A DNA stretch of 22,173 nt, taken from positions 1 through 22,173 of the forward strand of contig CAJTWQ010000035.1 of the NCBI GenBank assembly GCA_910579835.1. The letters are read 5' to 3'. Under the pieces are notes generated by a model that made no database searches, was not told the origin of the DNA, and saw only the letters and a list, made by a program, of their open reading frames with translations. Below, piece by piece: positions 13,797 through 22,173 of this stretch. A program made the position numbers and the translations under genes. Numbering within the stretch: the first letter of the stretch is position 1; every line of letters starts with the position of its first letter. Source of the stretch: an uncultured Ruminococcus sp. GTDB lineage: Bacteria > Bacillota > Clostridia > Oscillospirales > Ruminococcaceae.

Positions 13797-14642
13797 TTGT
13801 GCCTTATCGATAGTATGTTTAAGGATGTAAAGGCTGAATCAGGCATGAAGCTTGAAGAGTGTCCTATTGGAGATGAAAGACAGCTTCCTGCGGCGATTTC
13901 GCGATTCTGCCGGACGCTGAAAAGGATATATGTTAATAACTCGGAGAGAATGCAGCAATTCCAGGCAACTCTGGAAGAACAGCTTGCTGCGTCTGAGGAA
14001 TTATGTCAGAGGTTTGATGATATTGCGGCGCTGGCGGAAAAAGCCGAGGAATCAAGAGCGGAATGGAGCGCTCTTGAAACGAAGTTTGAAGCTGAAAATG
14101 AAGCTCTGCAAAAGTCTGCCGGAGAGGCTTCGGGGGAAATAAAAAAACTTGAATCCGGCATTGAAAAGGCAAGAACACACCTTGACAGTAAAAAGCAGGA
14201 GGGAGACAGTATCAAGGCTTCAATCGAACGGCTGAGGATTGATATATCTGAGCTAAGTGATGAAAATGAAATTCTGTCGGCGGAGACTGCAAGGCTTCAG
14301 ACGGAGTCTGATAATCTGAGGCCTGAAAGGGAACAGCTCATTGTTGGGGAATCTGTCGTTAAGAGAAGAATCAGCGAGGCTGCATGCGCTGTTGCCGCAT
14401 TGTAGCTAAGTATTTCTGGTGATGTTAAAAAATGTGAAAATGGTGTCGTACTTCGCGCAAAGGAGAGCAGTCTTATCATCGAAAAGAAAAAGGTATCCGA
14501 TGAGGTGGAGCGGCTGTCACAATCTGTGGAAGAGTTAAGCTCGGAGGTGGGGAATATTCGGAAAGAGCTTATTCCTCGTAGGGCAGACTTGCGGAGATAC
14601 AGGCGGATTCCGATTAGACTTCCTGTCGTTCCGTCTGAATAA
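13797..14642 (+). pseudogene. Coiled-coil protein gene with an in-frame stop
   Basis: A Glu/Lys/Ala/Leu-rich sequence with long heptad-like stretches, such as LEEQLAASEEL and EIKKLESGIEKARTHL, clearly a coiled coil. A TAG at 14403-14405 interrupts it, but the same frame continues with coiled-coil sequence (KKKVSDEVERLSQSVEELSS) to a stop at 14640-14642. Composition is the same on both sides, which points to a single point mutation in a formerly longer gene. No good ribosome site precedes the start: the frame opens at a TTG at 13797 and the first ATG is at 13815. A TTGACA at 13765-13770 has only a poor -10 (TACCAT). I do not recognise a family; function unknown. Confidence 0.6.
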
Positions 14643-14655
14643 CAGGTCAACAGCA

Positions 14656-15638
14656 TTTGCTTGTATAAACAAAGTTTATAAATACTATTATCCAAAGTGG
14701 CTTTATATCAACGATTTTGCTTATTGCAGCTATCTTGCCTGTGCTAACGACAAGATATACCTATTTTATAGCAGCACTGAAAGTCATCTCAGACTTGCGC
14801 AGTTTGATAGTAAATTTAACCTGATGAATACTGTGAATATTTATGAAAACAGTCGTACACCTGCTGCATTCAGCGTCAATGGCGACGGCTCTTTTGACCT
14901 TATTCTTACGGAGACGGATTTTGAGTTTGAATTTGATGAAAACGGTAATATCTCCAATTTCGACAATAATGAATTTATAGAGATGCTAAAAATTTTAAAG
15001 AAGAATTCCGAGAACTTTTCGCATGAGGATGTTGACTGGAACAGCGATGAGGCTATTCGGGGTATATTCAGTGCAGTAAAAAACGGCAAATCAATCTTTT
15101 CCTCCGATTGTCTTTCCTCGGGAAGCTTATGGAATATTATAGAAACAGTGGGACGAAGAGAATTGAAAATGGGGATGTTTCTCTGCTGAATATGCCCGGA
15201 GTATCTGCAAACAGGATAAGCAGCAATAACTGCTATTTTATCGTTTCCACAAGCAGTGATCCTGATGGTGCATGGAAATTCATATCTTATGCATTAAGTA
15301 AAAATGACGATGCAGTAGCACATTTCGCAAACAGCATATTCAAAAAGTCGTTTGACAAGGGCTATAAACGGTTTACTTATAAGGATGGCAAGCCTGAAGT
15401 AACGAATACAACAATAAATGACGTTTCATTTTCTTATGAATCCACAGTCACAGAGGAACAGGTGCAGCGTTATCTCGATTTTGCAGCCAACTGCAATAAG
15501 CTGTCTATGCATTACCGTGAAATAGACGATATAATAAGGGGGAAATATCAACGCTTTATTAATGACGAGATAACGGCTCAGAAGTGCGCTCTTAATTTGC
15601 AGAGCCGTATTGATATATTGCTGGCTAAACGGTTTTAA
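14656..15638 (+). pseudogene. Remnant of an ABC-type extracellular solute-binding protein
   Basis: The C-terminal part of a family 1 solute-binding lipoprotein, as used for sugar uptake. The first segment (frame open to 15187) includes DKIYLFYSSTES, FNLMNTVNIYENSRT and a GNISNFDNNEFIEMLKILKK lobe. The second frame (to 15638) has GDVSLLNMPG, NNCYFIVSTSSDPDGAWKF and a helical C-terminus ending LQSRIDILLAKRF. A frameshift between about 15110 and 15185 separates them. DPDGAWKF followed by an all-helical end is typical of the family. The early segment suggests a repeat-rich extra domain seen in some clostridial versions. The N-terminus with its lipoprotein signal is missing, and no permease genes follow. 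Clearly nonfunctional as it stands. Confidence 0.7.
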
Positions 15639-15665
15639 AACATATGAAAATCAGGAGGAATTATC

Positions 15666-15743
15666 ATGAAAAGATTATCAGTAATTTTACTTAAGCTTAT
15701 ATTCCAGAGTCCTGCTATCGAACGTATATATCCTTTCTGGTGA
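15666..15743 (+). pseudogene. Short ORF with good ribosome site, probably a frameshifted small membrane protein
   Basis: AGGAGG (15653-15658) lies 7 nt before an ATG that opens a 25-codon frame starting MKRLSVILLKLIFQSPAIER and ending at TGA 15741-15743. After the stop another frame continues in similar style: VKLYSEYHKIRLMFLLAFFL, then TAA at about 15811. A frameshift near 15738-15741 would join the two into a hydrophobic protein of roughly 45-50 residues. It follows the solute-binding remnant by 27 nt, so it was probably the next gene of that operon. Family unknown. The stretch 15815-15869 shows no clear terminator for aroF. Confidence 0.4.
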
Positions 15744-15869
15744 AGCTTTACTCTGAATACCACAAGATCCGTTTGATGTTCCTCTTAGCATTCTTCCTCG
15801 GTGTATTGTAATCCTGCATAGATCAAATTTTTAATAATATTATGAAAATTAAAAAGCCGACGTTAATGA

Positions 15870-16901
15870 TTATTTAAAAAGTTCTGCAATATCAAGAACT
15901 AGACGTTCGGATTTTTCCCAGCCCAAACATGGGTCGGTGATAGATTTTCCGTAGATATTCTCACCGATTTTTTGACATCCGTCTTCGATATAACTCTCAA
16001 TCATAAGACCCTTTACCAGCCTGTTTATTTCCGGACTGTGCCGCATGCTGTGAAGAACTTCCTTGGCAATACGGATTTGCTCAAGATACTGCTTACCGGA
16101 ATTAGAATGATTGGTATCAACAATAAGCGCAGGATTTTTAAGTTCCCGCTCTGCATATGTCTCCGCCAGCCGATAAAGATCCTCATAGTGATAGTTTGGA
16201 AATGACTGTCCTCTGTCGTTGACATATCCTCTAAGGATAGCATGAGCATATGGATTGCCGTCGCTTCTTGCTTCACTTGCCCTGTAAATAAAGGCATGAG
16301 CGTGCTGAGCGGCTGTAATGGAGTTCATCATTACGGATATATCGCCGCCTGTTGGATTCTTCATTCCTACCGGTATTGTAACGCCGCTTGAAACAAGCCT
16401 GTGCTGTTGATTTTCAACAGAACGCGCTCCCACTGCGATATATGCAAGTAGATCGTCAAGATAGCTGTAGTTTTCGGGATATAGCATCTCGTCTGCTGCG
16501 CTGAAGCCTGTTTCGGCAAGAGCGCGCATATGGAGATTTCTCACAGCTATAATTCCGCTTTTTAGATCAGGCATAGCTGTCGGGCGGGGCTGGTGAAGCA
16601 TTCCTTTGTATCCGTCTCCCGTAGTACGGGGCTTTCCGGTGTAAATTCTGGGGATAATCAGAATTTTGTCCTTGACCCTTTCCTGCAGCTTGCGCAGACG
16701 TGTTATATAGTCAAGAACGCTGTCTTCGCTGTCAGCGGAGCACGGACCTATTATAAGCAGAAATTTATTCGATTCACCTCGGAAAATTTTTTTTACTTCC
16801 TCGTCACGCCTTTCCTTTACCTCTAAAAGCTCAGAAGTGATAGGGTGAGCCGCTTTGATTTCTGAGGGACGGGGCAGTTCTCTTATGATATTCATTGACA
16901 T
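15870..16901 (-). CDS. aroF: 3-deoxy-D-arabino-heptulosonate 7-phosphate (DAHP) synthase, class I
   Basis: First enzyme of the shikimate pathway: joins phosphoenolpyruvate and erythrose 4-phosphate. It has 343 residues, typical for the AroFGH-type class I enzymes. Metal and substrate residues are visible: C54 in GPCSADSE, KPRTT for substrate binding, GARSVENQQHR, the His of DTNHSNSGK, the Glu of MIESYIEDG and the Asp of ITDPCLGWE. AAAGGA lies about 9 nt before the ATG at 16901. It starts 23 nt after the aroC stop, so the two are one operon. Feedback type (Phe, Tyr or Trp) cannot be read reliably, so the symbol aroF stands for the family, not for Tyr-sensitivity. Confidence 0.95.
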   Translation of the reverse strand: MSMNIIRELPRPSEIKAAHPITSELLEVKERRDEEVKKIFRGESNKFLLIIGPCSADSEDSVLDYITRLRKLQERVKDKILIIPRIYTGKPRTTGDGYKGMLHQPRPTAMPDLKSGIIAVRNLHMRALAETGFSAADEMLYPENYSYLDDLLAYIAVGARSVENQQHRLVSSGVTIPVGMKNPTGGDISVMMNSITAAQHAHAFIYRASEARSDGNPYAHAILRGYVNDRGQSFPNYHYEDLYRLAETYAERELKNPALIVDTNHSNSGKQYLEQIRIAKEVLHSMRHSPEINRLVKGLMIESYIEDGCQKIGENIYGKSITDPCLGWEKSERLVLDIAELFK

Positions 16902-16924
16902 TGTTTATCATCCTTTCAAATGTA

Positions 16925-18019
16925 TTACGATTTAAGCCAGTCTGTGCCAAACCGGAGCGCTAACTGATCGCACAGACAAAGAGCAACGGCACTGTCCAGC
17001 ACAACCCTTGCTCTGTGTATTATGGCAGGATCATGGCGCCCGTTAATTATCAGTGTTGTATTTTTCAATGAATTCAGACTGACGGTTTTTTGTTCCTTAT
17101 ATATAGACGGAGTCGGCTTGACAGCCGTTCTTATGATTATTGGCATGCCGTCAGAAATTCCTCCTAGAATTCCACCGCAGCGGTTTGTTTCGGTGCAGAT
17201 CTTGCCATTCTTGGAACGGAACGGATCATTAGCTTGACTGCCAGTCATATCTGCCAGACCAAAACCTCCGCCAAATTCAACGCCTTTCACTGCCGGGATA
17301 CTGAAAATAATATGTGACAGCATACTTTCCAAGGTGTCGAACCACGGCTCTCCCACACCTGCCGGAACACCTGTTACAGCTGTTTCCAGGCGCCCGCCTA
17401 CGCTGTCTCCGCAGCTTCGTGCCGCTTCTATTTTAGCGATCATATCGCTTTGAATGTTGTCGTCAAGAACAGCGAAGGTCTTTTTTCCGAGTTCTTCTAT
17501 TTCACATTCGGGAGACTCAGAAAAACTGCGGTCATAGACTCCGGCACAGGAAAGAATATGAGTTCCTATCATGATATTTTTAGCCTTGAGCGCGCTTATA
17601 GCAACGGCTCCAGCGGCTGTTATTCCGGCGGTGATTCTTCCTGAAAAGTGTCCGCCGCCACGAAAATCTTGATAACCATGATATTTCACGGAGGCCGTAT
17701 AATCGGCATGACCCGGGCGGATCTTGTAAGCTAGTTCGCCATAATCACGGCTTTTATGATCCTGATTTTCAATAATGAAGGTTATGGGAGTTCCGGTTGT
17801 TTTTCCGTTGAAAACACCGCTGACAATCTTTACTGCATCAGCTTCATGACGAGCGGTAGAGATAGATCCCGACGCCTTTCTCAGTAACATTTGTGCAGCG
17901 ATAAATTCCTCATCCACACTGACTCCGGGAGCCATGCCGTCCAATACGGTTCCAATCATGTGACCATGGCTCTCACCGAAAATAGTGACCGAAACGCTTG
18001 AACCAAAAGTATTCTTCAA
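16925..18019 (-). CDS. aroC: Chorismate synthase (TTG start)
   Basis: Last shikimate step: 5-enolpyruvylshikimate 3-phosphate to chorismate, using reduced FMN. It has 364 residues, normal length. GESHGH near the N-terminus, RPGHADYT, the GRITAGITAAGAVA segment and GRHDPAIIHRARVV are family signatures. The start is a TTG at 18019, giving (M)KNTFGSSVSVTIFGESHG, which matches the usual N-terminus; GGAG lies 9 nt upstream. An ATG-initiated reading from 18136 would add 39 residues across the promoter and is rejected. It is the first gene of the aroC-aroF operon. Confidence 0.95.
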   Translation of the reverse strand: MKNTFGSSVSVTIFGESHGHMIGTVLDGMAPGVSVDEEFIAAQMLLRKASGSISTARHEADAVKIVSGVFNGKTTGTPITFIIENQDHKSRDYGELAYKIRPGHADYTASVKYHGYQDFRGGGHFSGRITAGITAAGAVAISALKAKNIMIGTHILSCAGVYDRSFSESPECEIEELGKKTFAVLDDNIQSDMIAKIEAARSCGDSVGGRLETAVTGVPAGVGEPWFDTLESMLSHIIFSIPAVKGVEFGGGFGLADMTGSQANDPFRSKNGKICTETNRCGGILGGISDGMPIIIRTAVKPTPSIYKEQKTVSLNSLKNTTLIINGRHDPAIIHRARVVLDSAVALCLCDQLALRFGTDWLKS

Positions 18020-18053
18020 ATTAGTCAGCTCCTGTTTTTTATAATTTGTTTTT

Positions 18054-18082
18054 ATTATACCATAAATTCCAATAAGTGTCAA
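18054..18082 (-). promoter_or_regulatory. Consensus promoter of the aroC-aroF operon
   Basis: On the minus strand TTGACA (18082-18077), a 17-nt spacer and TATAAT (18059-18054), both perfect. The leader is only about 28 nt, so no T-box or attenuator fits between promoter and gene. Confidence 0.85.
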
Positions 18083-18111
18083 TGCTGCCACTGAAAAACA
18101 TGGCAGCATTG
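18080..18111. promoter_or_regulatory. Inverted repeat overlapping the aro -35 box
   Basis: CAATGCTGCCA (18080-18090) and TGGCAGCATTG (18101-18111) are perfect 11-bp arms around a 10-nt spacer. The left arm overlaps the aroC -35 by 3 nt. No T run follows on either strand, so it does not look like a terminator; an operator is possible. Confidence 0.5.
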
Positions 18112-18120
18112 TAGGCATAA

Positions 18121-18151
18121 AATAGAAGTGAGACAATTAACAAAAAAGGCA
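18121..18151. repeat. 31-bp repeat, copy 2 (upstream of aroC)
   Basis: Matches 7675-7705 at 29 of 31 positions, same orientation. It lies 39 nt upstream of the aroC -35 box, nearly the same distance as copy 1 from the rnf -35 box. The sequence after it toward 18210 shows no gene. Confidence 0.7.
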
Positions 18152-18210
18152 GCGGAGCAGCATAGACCTCTGTTATGGTTCAAAATAGTATTAAAAATTT
18201 GATTTTGTTG

Positions 18211-18239
18211 TTGCAATTTATACTGAAAAATGTTATAAT
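18211..18239 (+). promoter_or_regulatory. Promoter of the hybrid histidine kinase gene
   Basis: TTGCAA (18211-18216), a 17-nt spacer and TATAAT (18234-18239), 50 nt before the ATG. Confidence 0.65.
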
Positions 18240-18288
18240 GAAGAAAATTGATTATTAATATCGTTAAAAACTGAGGAGGCGTCTGAAA

Positions 18289-21200
18289 ATGATTAATGAT
18301 TGCTCAAATCAGGATACATCCATGCTTTTGAAAGAACTGGAAGCTTCAAAGATGATCCATGAGCAGATAGCACGGCTAAATTCAGCAAAAGATCTTAATG
18401 AGGCTATAAATAAAATGCTTGCATGCGTAGGAGAATATATGCATGCTGAAAGAGCGTATATATTTGAAAAAAACGGAGAATTTTATTCAAATACTTTTGA
18501 ATGGTGCGCTCAGGGTATCCGGCCGGAAATAAACACTCTTCAGAATATCAGTCAGGATAATATTACATGGGTCTCTCCCCTGAGTGCAGGCAAATGTGTT
18601 ATTATTCCGGATATTGAAAATATACGCTTTTCCGATCCGTTTATGTACGATCTGCTTTCACGGCAGAATATAAAAAGCGTTATTGAAGCTCCTGTTAATA
18701 TTAACGGTTCTCTTGCAGGATTTATAGGCGTGGATAACGCTCCCGGCGATATTACAAACGTAATATCAGAATCGCTTTCTATTCTCGGATCGTTTATCGG
18801 GATAGCCATGCATAATCGCAGCGAACATGAAAAAGTAGTCAGAAATCATGCTAAAATGAAAGACAGCCGTGATATGCAGAGAGAAATAATAGATTCCATA
18901 AGCTGCGGCGTTTTTGCCTATACTCTTCCGGATTACAGGATCCTTGCGGTCAACGATGTTGCAAGAAGGATATTGGGATGTAAATTTGACGGCGATGCTG
19001 CAAGCAGATTTATTTCATTTCTTAGAGAAAGGATCGTTCCTGAGGATCGTGACCGTGTCGTTAATGCAGTAAACAGACCGACAGCAGTAGGAGAATCTAT
19101 CCAGATTGCCTACAGGGCCAATGTAAACAGTCGTATTATAAGCGTTGAATCAAGCGTAAAGCTTCTTCAGTTTGCCAATGGACAGAAGTATATTCTCTGT
19201 TCTCTTATGGATGTAACGGAGCAGAAGCTTCTGACCGATTCCCTTGCAAGGGAGCGTAAAAGCTATCGTGACGCCTTGGCAACCGGAAGCGAATTTACAC
19301 TTTTCTTTGATATTAATGAGGGACTGATTCATGAGGAATTTGTTACGGCTCATGGCGTTAATATTATAAAAAAATTGGGATTTACTGTTCCTGTAAGCTT
19401 TGATGTAATGCTTAATAAGTATGTTGAGGAATTCAAAATAGAATTTGCCGACGAATCAATGCGTGAGAATTTTACCTGCGCCGGGCTTCTAAAAAAATTT
19501 GAAAAGGGTATTACCAATGCTGTTACGGAATACTATGCTCCTCAAAATGATATTTACATAAGAACTAATTGTCTTATGTCAAGAGATGATGAGACAGGTC
19601 ATATTCATGCTTCTGTGGTTGCAGCGGATATTTCTGAAATAAGGCGCAGGGAAAGAAATCAGAAGACATATTTGCAGAATGCAAATGAAAAGCTTGCATC
19701 ATTGAACGATGAAATAAATATAAGGATCGATACTATTCTGAACGGTATTTCCGGTGGTCTGAGAATTATAAATGCAGATGAGGATTTCAGCTATGATTAT
19801 ATAAGCGAAGGCGCAGCAAGGCTTCAGGGATATACGGTAAATGAATTTTTAAAAAATTTCGGTCTGCGCGTCACAAGCAATATACATCCGGAGGACGGAG
19901 AGGCAGCTCTTGCAGAGGCTAATCGGCAGATAGAAGAAAAAGGAACATATAGTGTCAAATATCGTGTTCCTCATAAGGACGGCAGCATAAGATGGGTTAT
20001 TGACCGTGGAAAGCTTATACATGACAGCGCCACAGGCAGAAAATATTATTACACGCTGATGCAGGATGTCACCGAGCTTGAGGAAAGAAACGCTCAGGTA
20101 AGCAAGCTTCTGTCCATGCAGGAGAAAATGGCTGAATCGCTTGGCAGCGGAATTTTTGCATATACCCTGCCAGAACGGGAGATACTTATCATCAATCAGG
20201 AGGCAAAGCGAATATTCTCATCTATCGGCTCTGACATGAACAATGCAGGGAGTGTCGGAGAAAATGGCTCCGATATTATGCTGATGGTAGATTCTGATGA
20301 TATACCAAAAATAAGAAAGGCAGTAAATGCTCTGAAAAAGCCAGGCGATCAGACAGAATATATATTTCATTTTACTTCGGAAGACGACCGATTTACTTTC
20401 AAAACAAATACGAAGCTTCTGGAGTTCGATGATGGAAAGCGTTTTATTTTAAGTTCATTAATGGATATAACCCAGCAGGAGCTTATGGAAAAGCGTCTTG
20501 AAGAAGAACGCCGTCAGTACAGAAATGCCTTGGCTTATGGCAGCGAGGCTATTTTTACAATAGATCTTATGAACGGCTGGCTGAATAATCATGTTATATC
20601 TTGGGACGGATTTAACTTGACGGAAAACATAGGGCTGATGGTTCCGGCGCAGTATGATGATCTTATGGAAAAATGGTTCAATGACGAGAGGATAGTAACT
20701 GACAGTACGAATCTTAATATAATAAGAAGCAAGGAGAAAATGATCGAAGCCTATGAAAACGGAACGACTATTACAGAGATAGAATACCATATTCCGGAAA
20801 CGGGCAAATATTTTCTTGTGCTCACACTGCTGTACAAGATATATGGAAATATAAATGTGAGTTTTGTTGTTTACGATGTAACATCAAGCCGGCAGGAAGA
20901 AAAGGAACGTCAGTTTGTTATAGAATCGCTGGGAAGAATTTACTCCGGTCTTTATCTCTTTTCACTGTGTGATCACAGTTATACTTCTTTTAAGCAGAAT
21001 GACGATATTGCCGCTGCACTTTCGGAGAAGGGACAATATCAGGATTTTGTCCGTATTTATACGGAGAAATATGTAATGCCGGAATTTGTTCATAAGGTCA
21101 GTGATTTTCTTAATCCGGAATCAATAGTACATGACCTTGCCAATAAGGATTATATTAGTATTGAATATCAAAGAAAGAAGATCGGTTGGTGCAGGATGAC

Positions 21201-22173
21201 GCTTGTCGTCTGTGAAAGAGACGACAGCGGAAAGGTTATTTCGGTGATATTTGCCGGAACGTTAATTGAAGAACAGAAGCAAGCTGAGCTGGCACAGCAG
21301 ACGGCTCTTCGTACAGCGTATGAATCAGCGAATATAGCCAATTCCGCTAAAACTGATTTTCTGGCTAATATGAGTCATGATATACGAACGCCAATGAATG
21401 CTATTATAGGCTTGACAGCTATTGCAGCTACTCATATGGACGACAGGGATCGCGTTGCGGACTGCCTTGCAAAAATAACTGTTTCTTCCAAGCACCTTCT
21501 GGGAATAATTAATGAAGTTCTGGATATGTCGAAGATCGAATCAGGCAAAATGGAGCTTCAGGAGGATGAGTTCAGCCTGCCGGAACTTATTGACAATCTT
21601 CTTACCATGTCAAAACCGGATGTATCGTCCAAGAGGCACGAACTTAGTGTTTTTATAAAAGATATTGATCATGAGCATGTTATCGGTGACAGTCAGCGTA
21701 TACAGCAGGTTTTCATGAATCTTATGAGCAATGCCATCAAATATACGCCTGTAGGCGGAAATATCAATCTTTATATTACTGAAAAAACCACAAACAAACC
21801 GAAAGTGGGATGCTATGAATTCGTGTTTGAGGATAACGGTATTGGTATGAGCAAGGAGTATATGGAGCATATTTTTGAGCCGTTTACACGAAACAGAAGT
21901 GATGTACGTGTTGAAAAGATTCAGGGAACTGGTCTTGGAATGCCGATTACTAAAAATATCGTACAGATGATGAACGGCAATATAAAGGTGGAAAGTGAGA
22001 TCGATGCGGGAACGAGGATTACCGTAACCTTTTTCCTGAAGCTAAGAACGGATGATGAAAAAATAGCTTATGATAAATTCATTGATCTTCCCGTTCTTGT
22101 TGCGGATGACGACGAAAACTCCTGCATATATACCTGTGAGATACTGTCGGAAATCGGCATGAAAGGTGAATGG
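18289..22173 (+). CDS. Soluble GAF/multi-PAS hybrid histidine kinase, 3' end missing
   Basis: A signal-sensing kinase; 1295 codons are in the window and the gene runs off the end. GAGGAGG lies 9 nt before the ATG at 18289. No membrane segment is seen, so it should be cytoplasmic. Order: GAF domain (about 12-178); about six PAS-like domains (near 198-312, 325-450, 478-600, 610-735, 743-865, 877-1010); a helical linker; the dimerisation domain with H1030 in FLANMSHDIRTPMN; an ATPase domain with N1148, D1182 in EDNGIGM and QGTGLGMP at 1212-1218; then the start of a receiver domain with acidic residues D1273-D1275. Its phosphorylated Asp lies beyond the window. PAS1-PAS2 resemble PAS4-PAS5, suggesting an internal duplication. 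The ligand is unknown. Confidence 0.93.
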   Translation, partial: MINDCSNQDTSMLLKELEASKMIHEQIARLNSAKDLNEAINKMLACVGEYMHAERAYIFEKNGEFYSNTFEWCAQGIRPEINTLQNISQDNITWVSPLSAGKCVIIPDIENIRFSDPFMYDLLSRQNIKSVIEAPVNINGSLAGFIGVDNAPGDITNVISESLSILGSFIGIAMHNRSEHEKVVRNHAKMKDSRDMQREIIDSISCGVFAYTLPDYRILAVNDVARRILGCKFDGDAASRFISFLRERIVPEDRDRVVNAVNRPTAVGESIQIAYRANVNSRIISVESSVKLLQFANGQKYILCSLMDVTEQKLLTDSLARERKSYRDALATGSEFTLFFDINEGLIHEEFVTAHGVNIIKKLGFTVPVSFDVMLNKYVEEFKIEFADESMRENFTCAGLLKKFEKGITNAVTEYYAPQNDIYIRTNCLMSRDDETGHIHASVVAADISEIRRRERNQKTYLQNANEKLASLNDEINIRIDTILNGISGGLRIINADEDFSYDYISEGAARLQGYTVNEFLKNFGLRVTSNIHPEDGEAALAEANRQIEEKGTYSVKYRVPHKDGSIRWVIDRGKLIHDSATGRKYYYTLMQDVTELEERNAQVSKLLSMQEKMAESLGSGIFAYTLPEREILIINQEAKRIFSSIGSDMNNAGSVGENGSDIMLMVDSDDIPKIRKAVNALKKPGDQTEYIFHFTSEDDRFTFKTNTKLLEFDDGKRFILSSLMDITQQELMEKRLEEERRQYRNALAYGSEAIFTIDLMNGWLNNHVISWDGFNLTENIGLMVPAQYDDLMEKWFNDERIVTDSTNLNIIRSKEKMIEAYENGTTITEIEYHIPETGKYFLVLTLLYKIYGNINVSFVVYDVTSSRQEEKERQFVIESLGRIYSGLYLFSLCDHSYTSFKQNDDIAAALSEKGQYQDFVRIYTEKYVMPEFVHKVSDFLNPESIVHDLANKDYISIEYQRKKIGWCRMTLVVCERDDSGKVISVIFAGTLIEEQKQAELAQQTALRTAYESANIANSAKTDFLANMSHDIRTPMNAIIGLTAIAATHMDDRDRVADCLAKITVSSKHLLGIINEVLDMSKIESGKMELQEDEFSLPELIDNLLTMSKPDVSSKRHELSVFIKDIDHEHVIGDSQRIQQVFMNLMSNAIKYTPVGGNINLYITEKTTNKPKVGCYEFVFEDNGIGMSKEYMEHIFEPFTRNRSDVRVEKIQGTGLGMPITKNIVQMMNGNIKVESEIDAGTRITVTFFLKLRTDDEKIAYDKFIDLPVLVADDDENSCIYTCEILSEIGMKGEW

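Noticed and set aside
16925..18136. Chorismate synthase starting at the ATG at 18136
   Set aside because: It would span the promoter boxes and inverted repeat. The TTG at 18019 has a ribosome site and yields the usual N-terminus.

Overview
The window looks like chromosome from a low-GC, strictly anaerobic Firmicute, most likely a Ruminococcus-type member of the Clostridia (Oscillospiraceae). This is inferred from AT-rich spacers, strong GGAGG ribosome sites, near-consensus sigma-A promoters with 17-nt spacers, a clostridial-order Rnf operon (C-D-G-E-A-B), deoxyxylulose-5-phosphate-independent vitamin B6 synthesis (PdxST), and a PAS-rich hybrid kinase. There are no phage or conjugation genes, no CRISPR array and no tRNA or rRNA.

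Layout. 1-1698 (minus): a TetR-type repressor, an ABC ATPase and the start of an FtsX-type permease, under a consensus promoter with a perfect 14-bp palindrome just after the start site. 1781-2526 (plus): a calcineurin-like phosphoesterase with two altered motif residues. 2555-2768 (plus): a self-contained small unit with promoter, structured leader, a 17-codon cysteine-rich ORF and a strong terminator. 2767-7634 (minus): the complete rnfCDGEAB operon with its promoter; it shares that terminator. 7675-7913: a short repeat and a decayed ABC permease tail. 7953-10969: a MocR/PdxR-type regulator divergent from pdxST. 11112-12164: cysK with a consensus promoter. 12168-15743: about 3.6 kb of decayed genes (a membrane protein, an aminotransferase, a coiled-coil protein, a solute-binding protein and a small frameshifted ORF) around one intact-looking RNA gene, probably 6S RNA. 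15870-18082 (minus): aroC and a DAHP synthase gene. 18211-22173 (plus): a soluble GAF/PAS hybrid histidine kinase cut by the window end in its receiver domain.

How it works together: Rnf couples ferredoxin oxidation to NAD+ reduction and ion export, the energy core of an anaerobe. PdxST makes PLP, which CysK needs. AroC and DAHP synthase are the last and first steps of chorismate synthesis. The most interesting points are the small Cys-rich peptide unit, the regulator that lacks the usual PLP lysine, and a 31-bp repeat lying at nearly the same distance upstream of the rnf and aro promoters. No clearly new multi-gene system is present.
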